The notes beneath the pieces are model-generated. The model searched no databases, was not told the DNA's origin, and was given only the letters and a program-made list of their open reading frames with translations. Shown here piece by piece: positions 15,101-23,451 of a stretch of DNA of 33,842 nt (the first letter of the stretch is position 1; every line of letters begins with the position of its first letter). Source of the stretch: Candidatus Woesearchaeota archaeon (GTDB lineage Archaea; Nanobdellota; Nanobdellia; Woesearchaeales; J072); contig RFII01000050.1 in the NCBI GenBank assembly GCA_003695265.1, positions 1-33,842 on the forward strand, in the 5' to 3' direction. A program made the position numbers and the translations under genes.

Positions 15101-15862
15101 TTAATAAACCTTCATAACCTTTCTGAGAGCTGAACTTAGCACTACTGCCATTATTAAGTAAGCCCAAATCCATGTCAACCCAAAAATCCTTATTTTTTTA
15201 TTGCTAACCCTTATTGAGGCAACGCCATCCTTGTTCACATACTGCAGCGGCTCCAAATACTCTTTTCCGTCTGTTATTAACACTTCTTGCTTGAACAAGT
15301 TGTTATCATAATTAAAAACAAGAGAATATTTACCCTTTTCACCTTTTAATCTCCAAACAACCTCTTTCTCCTTTATCGTTTTTGTTTCATCATCAAGCAA
15401 AGTAATCCCTTCCGGAACCATTAACGTAATGTTTCCTTCAGAGCCTCTTGCAAGCCTCACAGTAACATTGAACTCTTGGCCTGGCATGATCGGCTCATAA
15501 GCAATGTTTGTGGCAAGCCACGAAAAAATTATTAGGAGTGGTATTGTTGTGAAAAGCATAGGCCTCATGCTTCCCTTGAACTGCCTGCCCATCATATCCC
15601 ATGATTTCTTCTGCAATGCCATAACTTTTTTAGGGTCTTTTTCCTGCTTCATCTCATTCTGTAGCTTTTTCATATCCTCCTTAACTTTTCTCAACTCTTC
15701 CTGATTCGTTGTCTTCTTGTAAATCAACGTCGTTATAAAAGTAATTATTGCAGTGATTATAAAAACAGTCCAGAAGGGTGGCAGGTTCAGCAATGGCTTT
15801 AAAACAGGGTCAAGGATTGGGTTGAATATTTTTGCGAACCAGTTCAGTAATCCGCTAGCCAT
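15101..15862 (-). CDS. DUF106 (EMC3/YidC-like) membrane insertase family protein
   Basis: 253 residues. TM1 at about 30-48, a cytoplasmic charged coiled coil at 51-98 (with the KSWDMMGRQFKGSMRPML lead-in) and TM2 at 102-119 match the archaeal DUF106 family, related to YidC/Oxa1 and eukaryotic EMC3/TMCO1, which help insert proteins into membranes. About 100 residues (123-223) of beta-rich, probably external sequence precede TM3 (227-245). This looks larger than the short loop usual in the family as I recall it. The ATG follows the secY stop directly, with GGAGG inside the secY end, so insertase and channel are translationally coupled. Substrates are not known from the sequence. Confidence 0.85.
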   Translation of the reverse strand: MASGLLNWFAKIFNPILDPVLKPLLNLPPFWTVFIITAIITFITTLIYKKTTNQEELRKVKEDMKKLQNEMKQEKDPKKVMALQKKSWDMMGRQFKGSMRPMLFTTIPLLIIFSWLATNIAYEPIMPGQEFNVTVRLARGSEGNITLMVPEGITLLDDETKTIKEKEVVWRLKGEKGKYSLVFNYDNNLFKQEVLITDGKEYLEPLQYVNKDGVASIRVSNKKIRIFGLTWIWAYLIMAVVLSSALRKVMKVY

Positions 15863-17254
15863 TTAAGCCTCCATGAACCTTCTTAGCATTGGGTGCATGT
15901 CCATCATATGCTGCCTTGCAATCTCCTCATAAAGCCTGTAAACAATCATTACTGCAAGCAAAATTCCTGTTCCCCTGCTCAGTGCTCCGCTTAAGTCAGC
16001 AAGGCCTGCTAGTATCCCAACAGTGATTCCTCCCATAACAGTCAGAGGCCAAATATACCTGTCAAGTATTCTTTCCAAGACGCGCTGGTCTTTTCTGAAG
16101 CCAGGTATTTGCAGTCCTGACGACATTATGTTCTTTGCCTGGGTTTTTGCGTCCATTCCTGCTGTTTGAACCCAGAATATGGAAAAGATTACTGATCCTC
16201 CAAGCATGACTAGCAGGTACACCAACGAATGCAATAATGAAGACCAAGTGAAGCTCCCTTTTATTATAAGGCCTACAATGTTCGTGTGGGCTATCCATGC
16301 CACTAGGCCGCTTGCCGGCGTGTTGCCTACAAAAGTCCCTAAGAACGGGTGGCCCCAGTTTTGCAGCAAGTGAGCCCACAACTGCACGTTTGCCATGAGA
16401 GCAGCCACTAAAATGACTGGAATATTGCTCGTGTAAATAAAGTTAAGCGGCCACCTTATGCCATGCCCCCTCACACGGCCGAATGAGAGCGGAATTTCTA
16501 TCTTCATTGCCTGCGCGTAAACAGCCATTACAAAAACAAGCACTGTTGAAGCCAGAGCAGCAACTTTCAAGCCTGCTGTTACAGGGTCTCCTGCTGCTAA
16601 TGACTGGAATAATGCTGGAATCGCTCCTGCAGAAACTCCGGGGTTTGTAGGGCTCGGCAACGGGCTGAATGCCTGCACGAATATGCTCTGCGAGACGTTT
16701 GCTGCTATGAACAAGCTTACTCCTGACCCGAAGCCCCATTTGCTTACAACTTCATCCATAAAAACAATTAATATTCCACCTATTGTTAGCTGAGTGATTA
16801 AAAGGAACTGGAGGCTTGTATAAACTCCTGTTCCTGCCAACTCGGATGGGGGGGCTAATCCTCCCATTAAAACATAAATGCTTGCTTCAAAAACAGTGAA
16901 GCCTATTGTGAGAAGTTTTTGCAGTCCCTGAAACTTTCTCTTTCCATCATGGGATGTGAGGTCAAACTTGAATATGCCGCTTCCATTCAATAATTGAAGC
17001 ACTATTGACGCTGTGACAATAGGCCCTATTCCAAGAGAAAGAACTGAGCCGAAATGAGCTCCTAAAACAATGGACAAAAACTCAAACTGCTGAAGCGCAT
17101 TCTGCCCAAGCCCGAACAAAGGGAATAATCCAAGAGCATAAAACAGAATTAATATTAATCCAGTCCATTTGAGCTTTTCTTTAAAAGACAGCTTTTTTTG
17201 CGTCGGAGCAGCTACTTCTGGAAGGTTGAAAAGAATATTGTCTATCCAGCTCAT
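15863..17254 (-). CDS. secY: Protein translocase channel SecY (Sec61 alpha)
   Basis: 463 residues from the ATG at 17254. A GTG at 17269 would overlap uL15, whereas the ATG lies 1 base after the uL15 stop with GGAG about 10 bases ahead. Ten hydrophobic segments form the Sec channel that exports and inserts proteins together with SecE. The family features are clear: an N-terminal amphipathic helix (KKLSFKEKLKWTG), a plug region after TM1 (GLFPLFGLGQNALQQFEF), the conserved GIGPIVTASIVLQLL of TM2, and the cytoplasmic basic loops. Its place at the distal end of the ribosomal operon is standard in archaea, but adk, often next, is missing. Confidence 0.97.
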   Translation of the reverse strand: MSWIDNILFNLPEVAAPTQKKLSFKEKLKWTGLILILFYALGLFPLFGLGQNALQQFEFLSIVLGAHFGSVLSLGIGPIVTASIVLQLLNGSGIFKFDLTSHDGKRKFQGLQKLLTIGFTVFEASIYVLMGGLAPPSELAGTGVYTSLQFLLITQLTIGGILIVFMDEVVSKWGFGSGVSLFIAANVSQSIFVQAFSPLPSPTNPGVSAGAIPALFQSLAAGDPVTAGLKVAALASTVLVFVMAVYAQAMKIEIPLSFGRVRGHGIRWPLNFIYTSNIPVILVAALMANVQLWAHLLQNWGHPFLGTFVGNTPASGLVAWIAHTNIVGLIIKGSFTWSSLLHSLVYLLVMLGGSVIFSIFWVQTAGMDAKTQAKNIMSSGLQIPGFRKDQRVLERILDRYIWPLTVMGGITVGILAGLADLSGALSRGTGILLAVMIVYRLYEEIARQHMMDMHPMLRRFMEA

Positions 17255-17255
17255 C

Positions 17256-17711
17256 TTACTCTTCTCCACTATCTTTTGAAGCGTTTAGAACATTAACTTG
17301 TCCGCCGGACTTTTGTACTTTTTCAACAGCCTTTTTTGACGCTTTTTCAACGCTTATGCTCATTTTTGTTTTTATGCTTCCCTTGCTTAGCAGCTTTTCG
17401 TAGCCGAGCTTTCCCAAATCTATAATGTAAGCATCTTTTTCTTTTGCTGCCAGGCCTTTTTTCTCCCACGCAGCCAGCTTTTTTTCAACGTCTCCCAAAT
17501 TTATTGCTTTGATTTTTTTCGCTTTCTTAAACCCGTACTTGCCGAAATACTTGCTTTTCCAAATGTTCGGCTTTTTTGCATCGCCTTTTTTTCCTGTGCC
17601 GGCCATACCTCTTCCTCCTCGGTTGCCTGCTCCGCGATGCTTTTTCATTGCGCCCCAGCCGTGTGTTTTGGAGCCGCGCTGCCTCGTATTCTTCTTTCTT
17701 TTGTTTCTCAT
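17256..17711 (-). CDS. rpl15: 50S ribosomal protein uL15
   Basis: 151 residues. The basic Gly/Arg-rich N-terminus (RGSKTHGWGAMKKHRGAGN, RGGRGMAGTGKKG) that threads into 23S rRNA is conserved, followed by the compact C-terminal domain (KINLGDVEKK-like region, GYEKLLSKGSIKTKMSISV). It overlaps uL30 by four bases (ATGA) upstream and is separated from secY by a single base, so all three are translationally coupled. Confidence 0.96.
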   Translation of the reverse strand: MRNKRKKNTRQRGSKTHGWGAMKKHRGAGNRGGRGMAGTGKKGDAKKPNIWKSKYFGKYGFKKAKKIKAINLGDVEKKLAAWEKKGLAAKEKDAYIIDLGKLGYEKLLSKGSIKTKMSISVEKASKKAVEKVQKSGGQVNVLNASKDSGEE

Positions 17712-18157
17712 GGTAACATCTTTTTTATCAAATCATTAATTTTTTTACCCCTGTAACCAAGGGCGCCTCCTTTCGTGAAAGCCTTTTTTATGCCTTTCCT
17801 CTCAAAACCACCTCTTGGCGGGTGAAGGCAATAAACTCTCATTTTCTCATTCTTTACTTTTCTTTCTTTCAAACCCTTAAATAATGACTCATCGACTTCT
17901 CCCCATGTTACATAATCCTTGCACTTCCTTATCATGCCAAGAATGCTTGCATTGTTCGGAACAATAACGCAACTGTTTTTCTTATGTAAATTAAGCATTT
18001 TAAGGGTGTCCTTTATTGCGGATTTTACCTTGATATCTCCTCTAATTCTAATAACAGCAATGCTTTCCGATTTCTCGGCTTTTTTCACAGCAGCTTCTTT
18101 TTTTACTGCTTCCTGCTTTTTCTCTGCATTCTCATTTTTCTTCTGCTTTTGCTCCAT
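17708..18157 (-). CDS. rpl30: 50S ribosomal protein uL30
   Basis: 149 residues. The core (from about 32; IAVIRIRGDIKVKSAIKDTLKMLNL-type start, NASILGMIRKCKDYVTWGEV) is the archaeal uL30 with its extended C-terminal part (HPPRGGFERKGIKKAF, GGALGYRG). Residues 1-31 are a Lys/Glu/Ala extension. The start overlaps the end of uS5 by 26 bases, more than the usual four. Confidence 0.95.
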   Translation of the reverse strand: MEQKQKKNENAEKKQEAVKKEAAVKKAEKSESIAVIRIRGDIKVKSAIKDTLKMLNLHKKNSCVIVPNNASILGMIRKCKDYVTWGEVDESLFKGLKERKVKNEKMRVYCLHPPRGGFERKGIKKAFTKGGALGYRGKKINDLIKKMLP

Positions 18158-18983
18158 TTTGCGCTTTTCCCTCTACCACATTAAGCTTATCATAATGTTT
18201 TGGCTGAAGCTTTGTAGTCATAAGTTTCTTCAAAGCTTCAAAACACGCATATGCGAGGTTTGACTTTGTTGTCTGACCTTTTGTCTTTGACCACACATCT
18301 TTTATTCCAGCAAACTCCAATATTTTCCCGCATTCTTTCTCTATTACAAGGCCCGTTCCTTTAGGTGCTGGCATAAGCCTTATTTCTGACGAGCCCACTT
18401 TTCCTACAACTTCAAAGGGAATACTATGGTGCTCTTTGCACGAGCACGCCCAGCTTCCGCAACCCCTTCTTATTTTTATGATGTTCAGCTTAGCGTTTCT
18501 TTTTGCCTTTTCTCTAGCAGGCACTGTTTCTTTTGCTTTTCCATAGCCTATTCCAACAATCCCATTTTTGTTGCCAACAACTGCTAGGGCGCCGAAATGC
18601 GGCTTGTTGCCCTCTCTTGTCTTCTTTTGGGTTTGCTTGAAGACTCTTCTTTGGCCGCCGCCAAACTTTCCCTTTGATTGCCCTATTAATATTAAATCAG
18701 ACTCCAAATCAGGAACTAACACATCAACGATTTCCTCCTCAAGTATTGGAAGGCCTTTATCAAGCAATTCATTAATATCAACGATCTCTTTTTTCTGGAC
18801 TGCTTTTCCTACAGATGTTTTCGGATTCCATTCAGAAATATCAAACTCCTCCTTTTTCTCTTCCTCTGTACTTTCTTCCTCACTTTTTTCTTCTGCTGCT
18901 TCTTCAACAATTATAGGATCTTCTACTATTTCTTCCTTTTCTTCATTCTTTTCAACTGCTTTTTCTTCTTTTGCTTCTTTCAT
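18132..18983 (-). CDS. rps5: 30S ribosomal protein uS5 with acidic N-terminal extension
   Basis: 283 residues, longer than usual. Residues 1-48 are strongly acidic (Glu-rich), which is odd for a ribosomal protein. The usual archaeal start region (EWNPKTSVGKAVQKKEI) comes next. The double-stranded-RNA-binding fold (KGKFGGGQRRVFKQTQKKT, FGALAVVGNKNGIVGIGYGK) and the second domain (GCGSWACSCKEHHSIPFEVVG, KGTGLVIEK, GIKDVWSKTKGQTTK) are complete. uS5 works in decoding accuracy and mRNA entry. It overlaps uL18 by four bases. Confidence 0.96.
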   Translation of the reverse strand: MKEAKEEKAVEKNEEKEEIVEDPIIVEEAAEEKSEEESTEEEKKEEFDISEWNPKTSVGKAVQKKEIVDINELLDKGLPILEEEIVDVLVPDLESDLILIGQSKGKFGGGQRRVFKQTQKKTREGNKPHFGALAVVGNKNGIVGIGYGKAKETVPAREKAKRNAKLNIIKIRRGCGSWACSCKEHHSIPFEVVGKVGSSEIRLMPAPKGTGLVIEKECGKILEFAGIKDVWSKTKGQTTKSNLAYACFEALKKLMTTKLQPKHYDKLNVVEGKAQNGAKAEEK

Positions 18984-19549
18984 TTTTTCAATGCCTTAAC
19001 TTTGTTTTTTATTTCCTCAAAATGCGTTTGGATTTTTGTGAGGTCGATGAGCTTTGACACTTTTGAAAATTGTGATTCTTGCTTTTTCATTGAGGCAAAT
19101 TTACTTATATGCTCTCCTCTTATACGATCCTCACCTGGAAATATCTCCTCTTCTGCCTTAAATTTCAGACCACCATCTCTTGCGCCTTTCAGGCAGGCGT
19201 AAATCCTTGATTTTTTTACTGGTGTATAAATACCTATATCAACGACTAATTCTTCAGGATGCTTTATTTTTTGCGCTAAAAGGAGTCCTGTCAAATAAGC
19301 TGCCGGCACGTTCGAGCAGCTTGCTTTCCACCCTAATTTGAGCAGTTCTCTTGAATGCGCAGATCCCAAAACTTTATCCCCTTGTGGCAAATACTTAATT
19401 ATTTGAGCCCAAATATGCTTTGATGATTTTCTTATTACAAGCCTGTCCTTTCCAGACATTACTATTTTTAGCCTTTTCTTGTAATTTGTTTTTCCTTCTC
19501 TTTTCCTTCGGTACTGAACAGTGTACCTTTTACTTTTTCTTCTTTGCAT
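18980..19549 (-). CDS. rpl18: 50S ribosomal protein uL18
   Basis: 189 residues, archaeal length; binds 5S rRNA. The basic start (YTVQYRRKREGKTNYKKR) and RLVIRKSSKHIWAQII, GWKASCSNVPAAYLTGLLLA, and GARDGGLK regions are diagnostic. The start overlaps the eL19 end by 20 bases and its stop overlaps the uS5 start by four. Confidence 0.96.
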   Translation of the reverse strand: MQRRKSKRYTVQYRRKREGKTNYKKRLKIVMSGKDRLVIRKSSKHIWAQIIKYLPQGDKVLGSAHSRELLKLGWKASCSNVPAAYLTGLLLAQKIKHPEELVVDIGIYTPVKKSRIYACLKGARDGGLKFKAEEEIFPGEDRIRGEHISKFASMKKQESQFSKVSKLIDLTKIQTHFEEIKNKVKALKK

Positions 19550-19997
19550 CTTTCCTCATCAATCCTTTTTCAGTTATGAAAAGCTTGACGTGTCTTTTGC
19601 TTCTGAAAAACCCTCCTTTTGCTTTCTGGTACAACGACCTGTAATCCTTTGATGTGATCATTTTTTTATCTCTGAGTTCTTGCAAAAACTTTCTCTGAAT
19701 TCTTATCCTGTTCATCCATGTTTTTTTCTTAGGATTCCTAGCTTTTTTCCCTCCTTTTCTCGAGCCTTTTCCTGTTCGCTTGCCTTTTCTTTTTTGTATC
19801 TGCCTTTTTTTTGCTCTCACCCTAGAAACACCTTTGGCAGGCTTGGCAGTTATTACTTTGTCATGTATTAATCCGCGAATGTCAGCTTTTGTAATAGCCT
19901 CTTTTATGTCTTCAATCCTTTCAGTATCAAAAACAACACGCTTCTCTGCGCATTTTAAGATTTGCGCTGCCAACTTTCTTTGTGATTTTAGCCTCAT
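19530..19997 (-). CDS. rpl19e: 50S ribosomal protein eL19
   Basis: 155 residues. Archaeal/eukaryotic-specific, helical and highly basic. LKSQRKLAAQILKC, IKEAITKADIRGLIHD, RVRAKKRQIQKRKGKRTG and the long C-terminal helix (KKTWMNRIRIQRKFLQELR) identify it. It follows eL32 with a 1-base gap. Confidence 0.96.
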   Translation of the reverse strand: MRLKSQRKLAAQILKCAEKRVVFDTERIEDIKEAITKADIRGLIHDKVITAKPAKGVSRVRAKKRQIQKRKGKRTGKGSRKGGKKARNPKKKTWMNRIRIQRKFLQELRDKKMITSKDYRSLYQKAKGGFFRSKRHVKLFITEKGLMRKDAKKKK

Positions 19998-19998
19998 T

Positions 19999-20538
19999 TT
20001 ACAGTTTCTTTGTTAAAACCTTGTCCTTTTCTTTTTTCTCAAGCTTCCTCTTTTCTTCCTCGCTCTCTTCTTTTTCCACTTTTTTCTCAAGGCTTTTCTC
20101 TTCTTTTTCCTCGATCTTTTTCTTTTTCTTCTTCGCTTCTTTCATCTCTTTCCTTTTCTTCATGTCTTCCTTCCTTTTTTCAATGCTCTTTTTGACTTCT
20201 TTTAAATTAATGATTTTGATTCCTTCTTTTTCCGCAGCTTGCATGATTTCCAACTTCTTTTTTGTTCCAACAGCTGCTATCAGCACAGCGTCTGTATTTT
20301 TATTAATGCTTTTAAGCTCTTTCACGTTTTGGACGCGCATTATTCTCAAACCGTCCTTGCTGAGATGTTTTTCGCTCTTTTTTGTCCCATAACCTATACT
20401 AACCTTTTTTCCGTAGCCGCGCAGGCCAAGCCTTTTCTTGTTCTGAAGCCCTTTAGGCTTTCTCCACTTCATCTTGAGACGCTTCTTCTTATGAGCATCC
20501 TTTCTCACAAATTTTGGCTTTTTTCTTTTTTGTTTCAT
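19999..20538 (-). CDS. rpl32e: 50S ribosomal protein eL32 with Lys/Glu tail
   Basis: 179 residues. The core (KPKFVRKDAHKKKRLKMKWR, GLRGYGKKVSIGYGTKK, VQNVKEL, AVLIAAVGTKKKLEIM) is eL32. From about residue 120 a tail of 60 residues, nearly all Lys, Glu and Arg, extends the protein and looks like one long charged helix. It overlaps uL6 by four bases. Confidence 0.95.
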   Translation of the reverse strand: MKQKRKKPKFVRKDAHKKKRLKMKWRKPKGLQNKKRLGLRGYGKKVSIGYGTKKSEKHLSKDGLRIMRVQNVKELKSINKNTDAVLIAAVGTKKKLEIMQAAEKEGIKIINLKEVKKSIEKRKEDMKKRKEMKEAKKKKKKIEEKEEKSLEKKVEKEESEEEKRKLEKKEKDKVLTKKL

Positions 20539-21080
20539 CTTACCTGTTTTCCATCTTTCTCAATAATGAATATTCCATCCTGGAAGATTCTTCTGTCCCT
20601 ATTGGTTATTCTGCAAAGTTGCTCTATTGATGCTGCTTGCTGGCTGACAACCTGCTTGTCGATTCCTTCTACAATTACTTCTTGTCCGTTGACTTTAACT
20701 GACACGCCGTTGCTTATCTTTACTTTTCTTGGTATTTTTTCTCCTAAAAAATTTTTAACTACGAACTCATCACCACTCACACTGACATTCATTGGGAAAT
20801 GGCCTGAACAAATCTTTAATTTATAAACGTGCCCTTCTGTAACTCCTTTTACAGCGTTTCTCACGTGCGCCTTGAAAGTTCCTAAAAGCTTTTTCTCCCT
20901 TTTCGTGCCTTTCTTTACTTCAAAAACAACTTTGTTCTGCTCTACTTTTGAGATTATGTTAGGGTTTGCAAGTTTCTTCTCTACTTCTCCCTTTTGGCCT
21001 TTAAATTTGAACAAGCCATTATTTAATTCAACGCTTACTCCTTCAGGCATTTCAACAACGACTTTTTGGTCTTCTCTCAT
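20535..21080 (-). CDS. rpl6: 50S ribosomal protein uL6
   Basis: 181 residues from the ATG at 21080. A TTG at 21104 would overlap uS8 and add non-family residues, so the ATG is chosen. The two homologous uL6 domains are present (VEMPEGVSVELNNGLFKFKG; LLGTFKAHVRNAVKGVTEGH; KICSGHFPMNVSVSG; NFLGEKIPRKVKI; QAASIEQLCRITNRDRRIFQDG). It lies near the factor-binding stalk of the large subunit. Confidence 0.95.
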   Translation of the reverse strand: MREDQKVVVEMPEGVSVELNNGLFKFKGQKGEVEKKLANPNIISKVEQNKVVFEVKKGTKREKKLLGTFKAHVRNAVKGVTEGHVYKLKICSGHFPMNVSVSGDEFVVKNFLGEKIPRKVKISNGVSVKVNGQEVIVEGIDKQVVSQQAASIEQLCRITNRDRRIFQDGIFIIEKDGKQVR

Positions 21081-21094
21081 TTTCTTTATTTGAT

Positions 21095-21487
21095 TTAATA
21101 ACAATAACCAATCAGTTTTCCTCCAAGCGATTTTTTCTTGGCTGACTCATGGTCCATCATCCCTTTTGTTGTTGAGACTATGAGTATGCCAAAATTTTTG
21201 GCAGGCAAAAACCTTTTTTCGTATTTCTCATAACCATCTTTCTTGACTGAGTAATGAGGCTTTATGACTCCACACTTGTTTATGTTTCCCAAAAGATTGA
21301 TGTGAAGCTCGCCGCCTCTCTGGTTTTTAATCTCCTTATAATCACCAATATACATTCCTTCTTTCATAACGTCCAGCACTTTCTTTATCATGTTTGAAAC
21401 CGGCTTTACAATACATTCTTTCTTGCCAATTCTTTCACAGTTTAAAACGCTCGAAAACATATTGGCTAATGGATCATTTAATGTCAT
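21095..21487 (-). CDS. rps8: 30S ribosomal protein uS8
   Basis: 130 residues from the ATG at 21487. TAGGTGA just upstream is a good ribosome-binding site and contains the uS14 stop; a GTG at 21496 lies inside that site and is rejected. LNDPLANMFSSVLNCERIGK, VLDVMKEGMYIGDY, and FGILIVSTTKGMMDHESAKK match the family. uS8 binds the central domain of 16S rRNA. Confidence 0.95.
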   Translation of the reverse strand: MTLNDPLANMFSSVLNCERIGKKECIVKPVSNMIKKVLDVMKEGMYIGDYKEIKNQRGGELHINLLGNINKCGVIKPHYSVKKDGYEKYEKRFLPAKNFGILIVSTTKGMMDHESAKKKSLGGKLIGYCY

Positions 21488-21496
21488 GATTTTCAC

Positions 21497-21727
21497 CTAA
21501 CTGTATTTCTTGAACCCTATTTTTGATGCGATTTCCCTGAAGCACTGCCTGCACAGGTTCAAACCATATTTTTGTATGTGCCCCCTTATTCGGCCGCATC
21601 TCCTGCAGCGCTTAGTGCTTATGCCTTCCTTCCTGTCTTTAGGAACATTGTACTTTTTGAATCGCTTAATCTTGGCAGGCTTTTTGCCAATCTGCTTCAG
21701 CGCTTTTGTGTGCTCGCTGTAAGTCAT
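21497..21727 (-). CDS. rps14: 30S ribosomal protein uS14, zinc-binding type
   Basis: 76 residues. Four cysteines (C41, C44, C59, C62) in CRRC...CRQC form the zinc site of the short uS14 type; [15 protein letters not shown] is the conserved end. It overlaps uL5 by four bases. Confidence 0.95.
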   Translation of the reverse strand: MTYSEHTKALKQIGKKPAKIKRFKKYNVPKDRKEGISTKRCRRCGRIRGHIQKYGLNLCRQCFREIASKIGFKKYS

Positions 21728-22245
21728 TCTTCTTCACCAACCTTTAAATTAAATTTTTGTTTCATGAACTCTATTGCTTCTTTCTTTGTTATCCTGTGGT
21801 TTCTTGGGATTTTTCTTTTCATGATTTTCCTTCTTTTTATCCTGAAACCAGGTCTTTGCAGAGTTATGCAGACCTCCAATCCCATAACCCCTATATTTGG
21901 ATCATATTCCAATTGAGGAATATCAATGTATTCGTGTATTCCAAAAGCAACATTTCCATTGTCATCAAACTGCTCTTCCTTAAGGCTGTTTTCCTTTGCC
22001 TCGAGCAATCTTTTTGCCAGCTCTTCAGCTTTCTTCCCTCTTATGGTAAGTTTGCAGCCTATTGGTAAGCCAGGTCTTAGGCCCCACGCAGCTATTCTCT
22101 TGTTTGTGAATGTTTTCACTGGGGAGATCCCAGTTATGTTTTTCAGCAGGGTCATTCCCTTCTTTAGCTTGTTCTGGTCTTTGCCTGCTCCAACGTTCAG
22201 CGTTACTTTCTCGATTTTTATTTGTTTCATAGGGTTCATTTTCAC
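21724..22245 (-). CDS. rpl5: 50S ribosomal protein uL5
   Basis: 173 residues; contacts 5S rRNA and the P-site t[55 protein letters not shown] and the [19 protein letters not shown] stretch are characteristic. It overlaps eS4 upstream and uS14 downstream by four bases each. Confidence 0.96.
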   Translation of the reverse strand: MKMNPMKQIKIEKVTLNVGAGKDQNKLKKGMTLLKNITGISPVKTFTNKRIAAWGLRPGLPIGCKLTIRGKKAEELAKRLLEAKENSLKEEQFDDNGNVAFGIHEYIDIPQLEYDPNIGVMGLEVCITLQRPGFRIKRRKIMKRKIPRNHRITKKEAIEFMKQKFNLKVGEEE

Positions 22246-22934
22246 TTTATCTTTATTAATGGTTTATCCTTCCCTATCAAAAATTCATACCCTTTCTTTG
22301 TTTCAAATAATTCTCCTTTTTCGTTTTTGAATATAATCTTGTTTCCATCTATTTTCTCTAATTTTCCTGAATGACCAGCATACGTTCCATCAATGAAGTA
22401 AAGGATTGCGCCTTTTTCAGGCTTTATATGATCAACAATTTTTTGTTCTGGAATCTTTAGTATTAAGCTCTCCCCTACTTTGTAATCATCTTTCTCTACG
22501 AGAATATTCCTTCCGCCGCCGGTGTTTAACTGGATTTTTCCTTTTTTCAACACTGTTTTTCCTTTTATCCTCACTGGTTTGAGCTCAGCATCTTTTTTGT
22601 CAATTTGCAAAGCAAATAATTTGCCTTTCTCATCAAGCAAAATCCTAAAATACTCTTTTGTGCTTGGTATTTCAACAACATCCATGAGACCGACGTTGTA
22701 CTTCGGGTCTTTCCTTCTCCTTCCATCTACCAAAACACCTTTCTTGTTCAGCAGGAACATGACCTCCTTTCTCGTCTTGCACTTTGGAATTATTTCTTTA
22801 AACAGCGTGTTCAATGAAACGCCCAGGCTCAACGTGTGAGCTCCAGGATTAGGTCTTGTAATAAAAACACTGCCTTTTCTTTTAATAGGCCAGTTTTTCG
22901 GCGTTGCTAATCTTTTAAGGTGTTTTTTTATCAT
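22242..22934 (-). CDS. rps4e: 30S ribosomal protein eS4
   Basis: 230 residues. HLKRLATPKNWPIKRKG start, S4-like RNA-binding segment (TRKEVMFLLNKKGVLVDGRR), GLMDVVEIPSTKEYFRILLD, and a C-terminal KOW-like domain (GAILYFIDGTYAGHSGKLEK). Its start overlaps the end of uL24 by 20 bases. Confidence 0.96.
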   Translation of the reverse strand: MIKKHLKRLATPKNWPIKRKGSVFITRPNPGAHTLSLGVSLNTLFKEIIPKCKTRKEVMFLLNKKGVLVDGRRRKDPKYNVGLMDVVEIPSTKEYFRILLDEKGKLFALQIDKKDAELKPVRIKGKTVLKKGKIQLNTGGGRNILVEKDDYKVGESLILKIPEQKIVDHIKPEKGAILYFIDGTYAGHSGKLEKIDGNKIIFKNEKGELFETKKGYEFLIGKDKPLIKIK

Positions 22935-23439
22935 TTTTTACCACATTAGCTTTTTTCTTGTCTTTTTTAGCAGCCTTTACGTCTTCTTTTCCGGACGCGT
23001 CTGATTTTTGTCCTTGTTTTTCGCTTTTCTCTTCTTTCTTTTCTTCTTTTTTAGGCTGCTGAGATTTTGCTTGTGTTCTTTTAAACCTTTTTCTCTCTTC
23101 TACTAACTCTTGTATCATCACATTTGAGCAGTTTATGGGTATTTGGGCTTTTGAGCCGTCCTTCTTGCTTATCTCTGCTTTTGAAACGTAAATCCTATGC
23201 TTTTTTGTGTCAACTCTCTCAACTTTTCCACTGTGTCCTTTTAGCTGTCCTCTCATAACAATCACTTTGTCACCTTTCCTCACCCTAATTGATCTCACAC
23301 CATACTTTTTCCTAAGCTCTTTTGACAAAGTGGCATGCATGAACTTGTCTCTTACGTGGAGAGGAGCATTATACCTGTATTTTCTCTGCTTTCTCGGTTG
23401 TTTGCTCTTATTCCACGATTTTGACCATTTTTTCTTCAT
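22915..23439 (-). CDS. rpl24: 50S ribosomal protein uL24 with Lys/Glu tail
   Basis: 174 residues from the ATG at 23439; the partial anti-anti-Shine-Dalgarno GTGAT just upstream supports it over the GTG at 23448. The KOW domain (VRKGDKVIVMRGQLKGHSGK) and the archaeal N-terminus (SKQPRKQRKYRYNAPLHVR) are clear. About residues 120-174 are a Lys/Glu/Gln/Ser-rich extension not needed for the fold. Confidence 0.95.
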   Translation of the reverse strand: MKKKWSKSWNKSKQPRKQRKYRYNAPLHVRDKFMHATLSKELRKKYGVRSIRVRKGDKVIVMRGQLKGHSGKVERVDTKKHRIYVSKAEISKKDGSKAQIPINCSNVMIQELVEERKRFKRTQAKSQQPKKEEKKEEKSEKQGQKSDASGKEDVKAAKKDKKKANVVKNDKKTP

Positions 23440-23451
23440 GATTATCACATA

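Noticed and set aside
19982-20392. Long Ser/Phe-rich frames on the plus strand opposite ribosomal genes (also at 14428, 17919, 18568, 25053, 25801)
   Set aside because: They mirror Lys/Glu-rich codons of the minus-strand genes and have the low-complexity Ser/Phe/Leu composition expected of antisense shadows; no family features or start signals.
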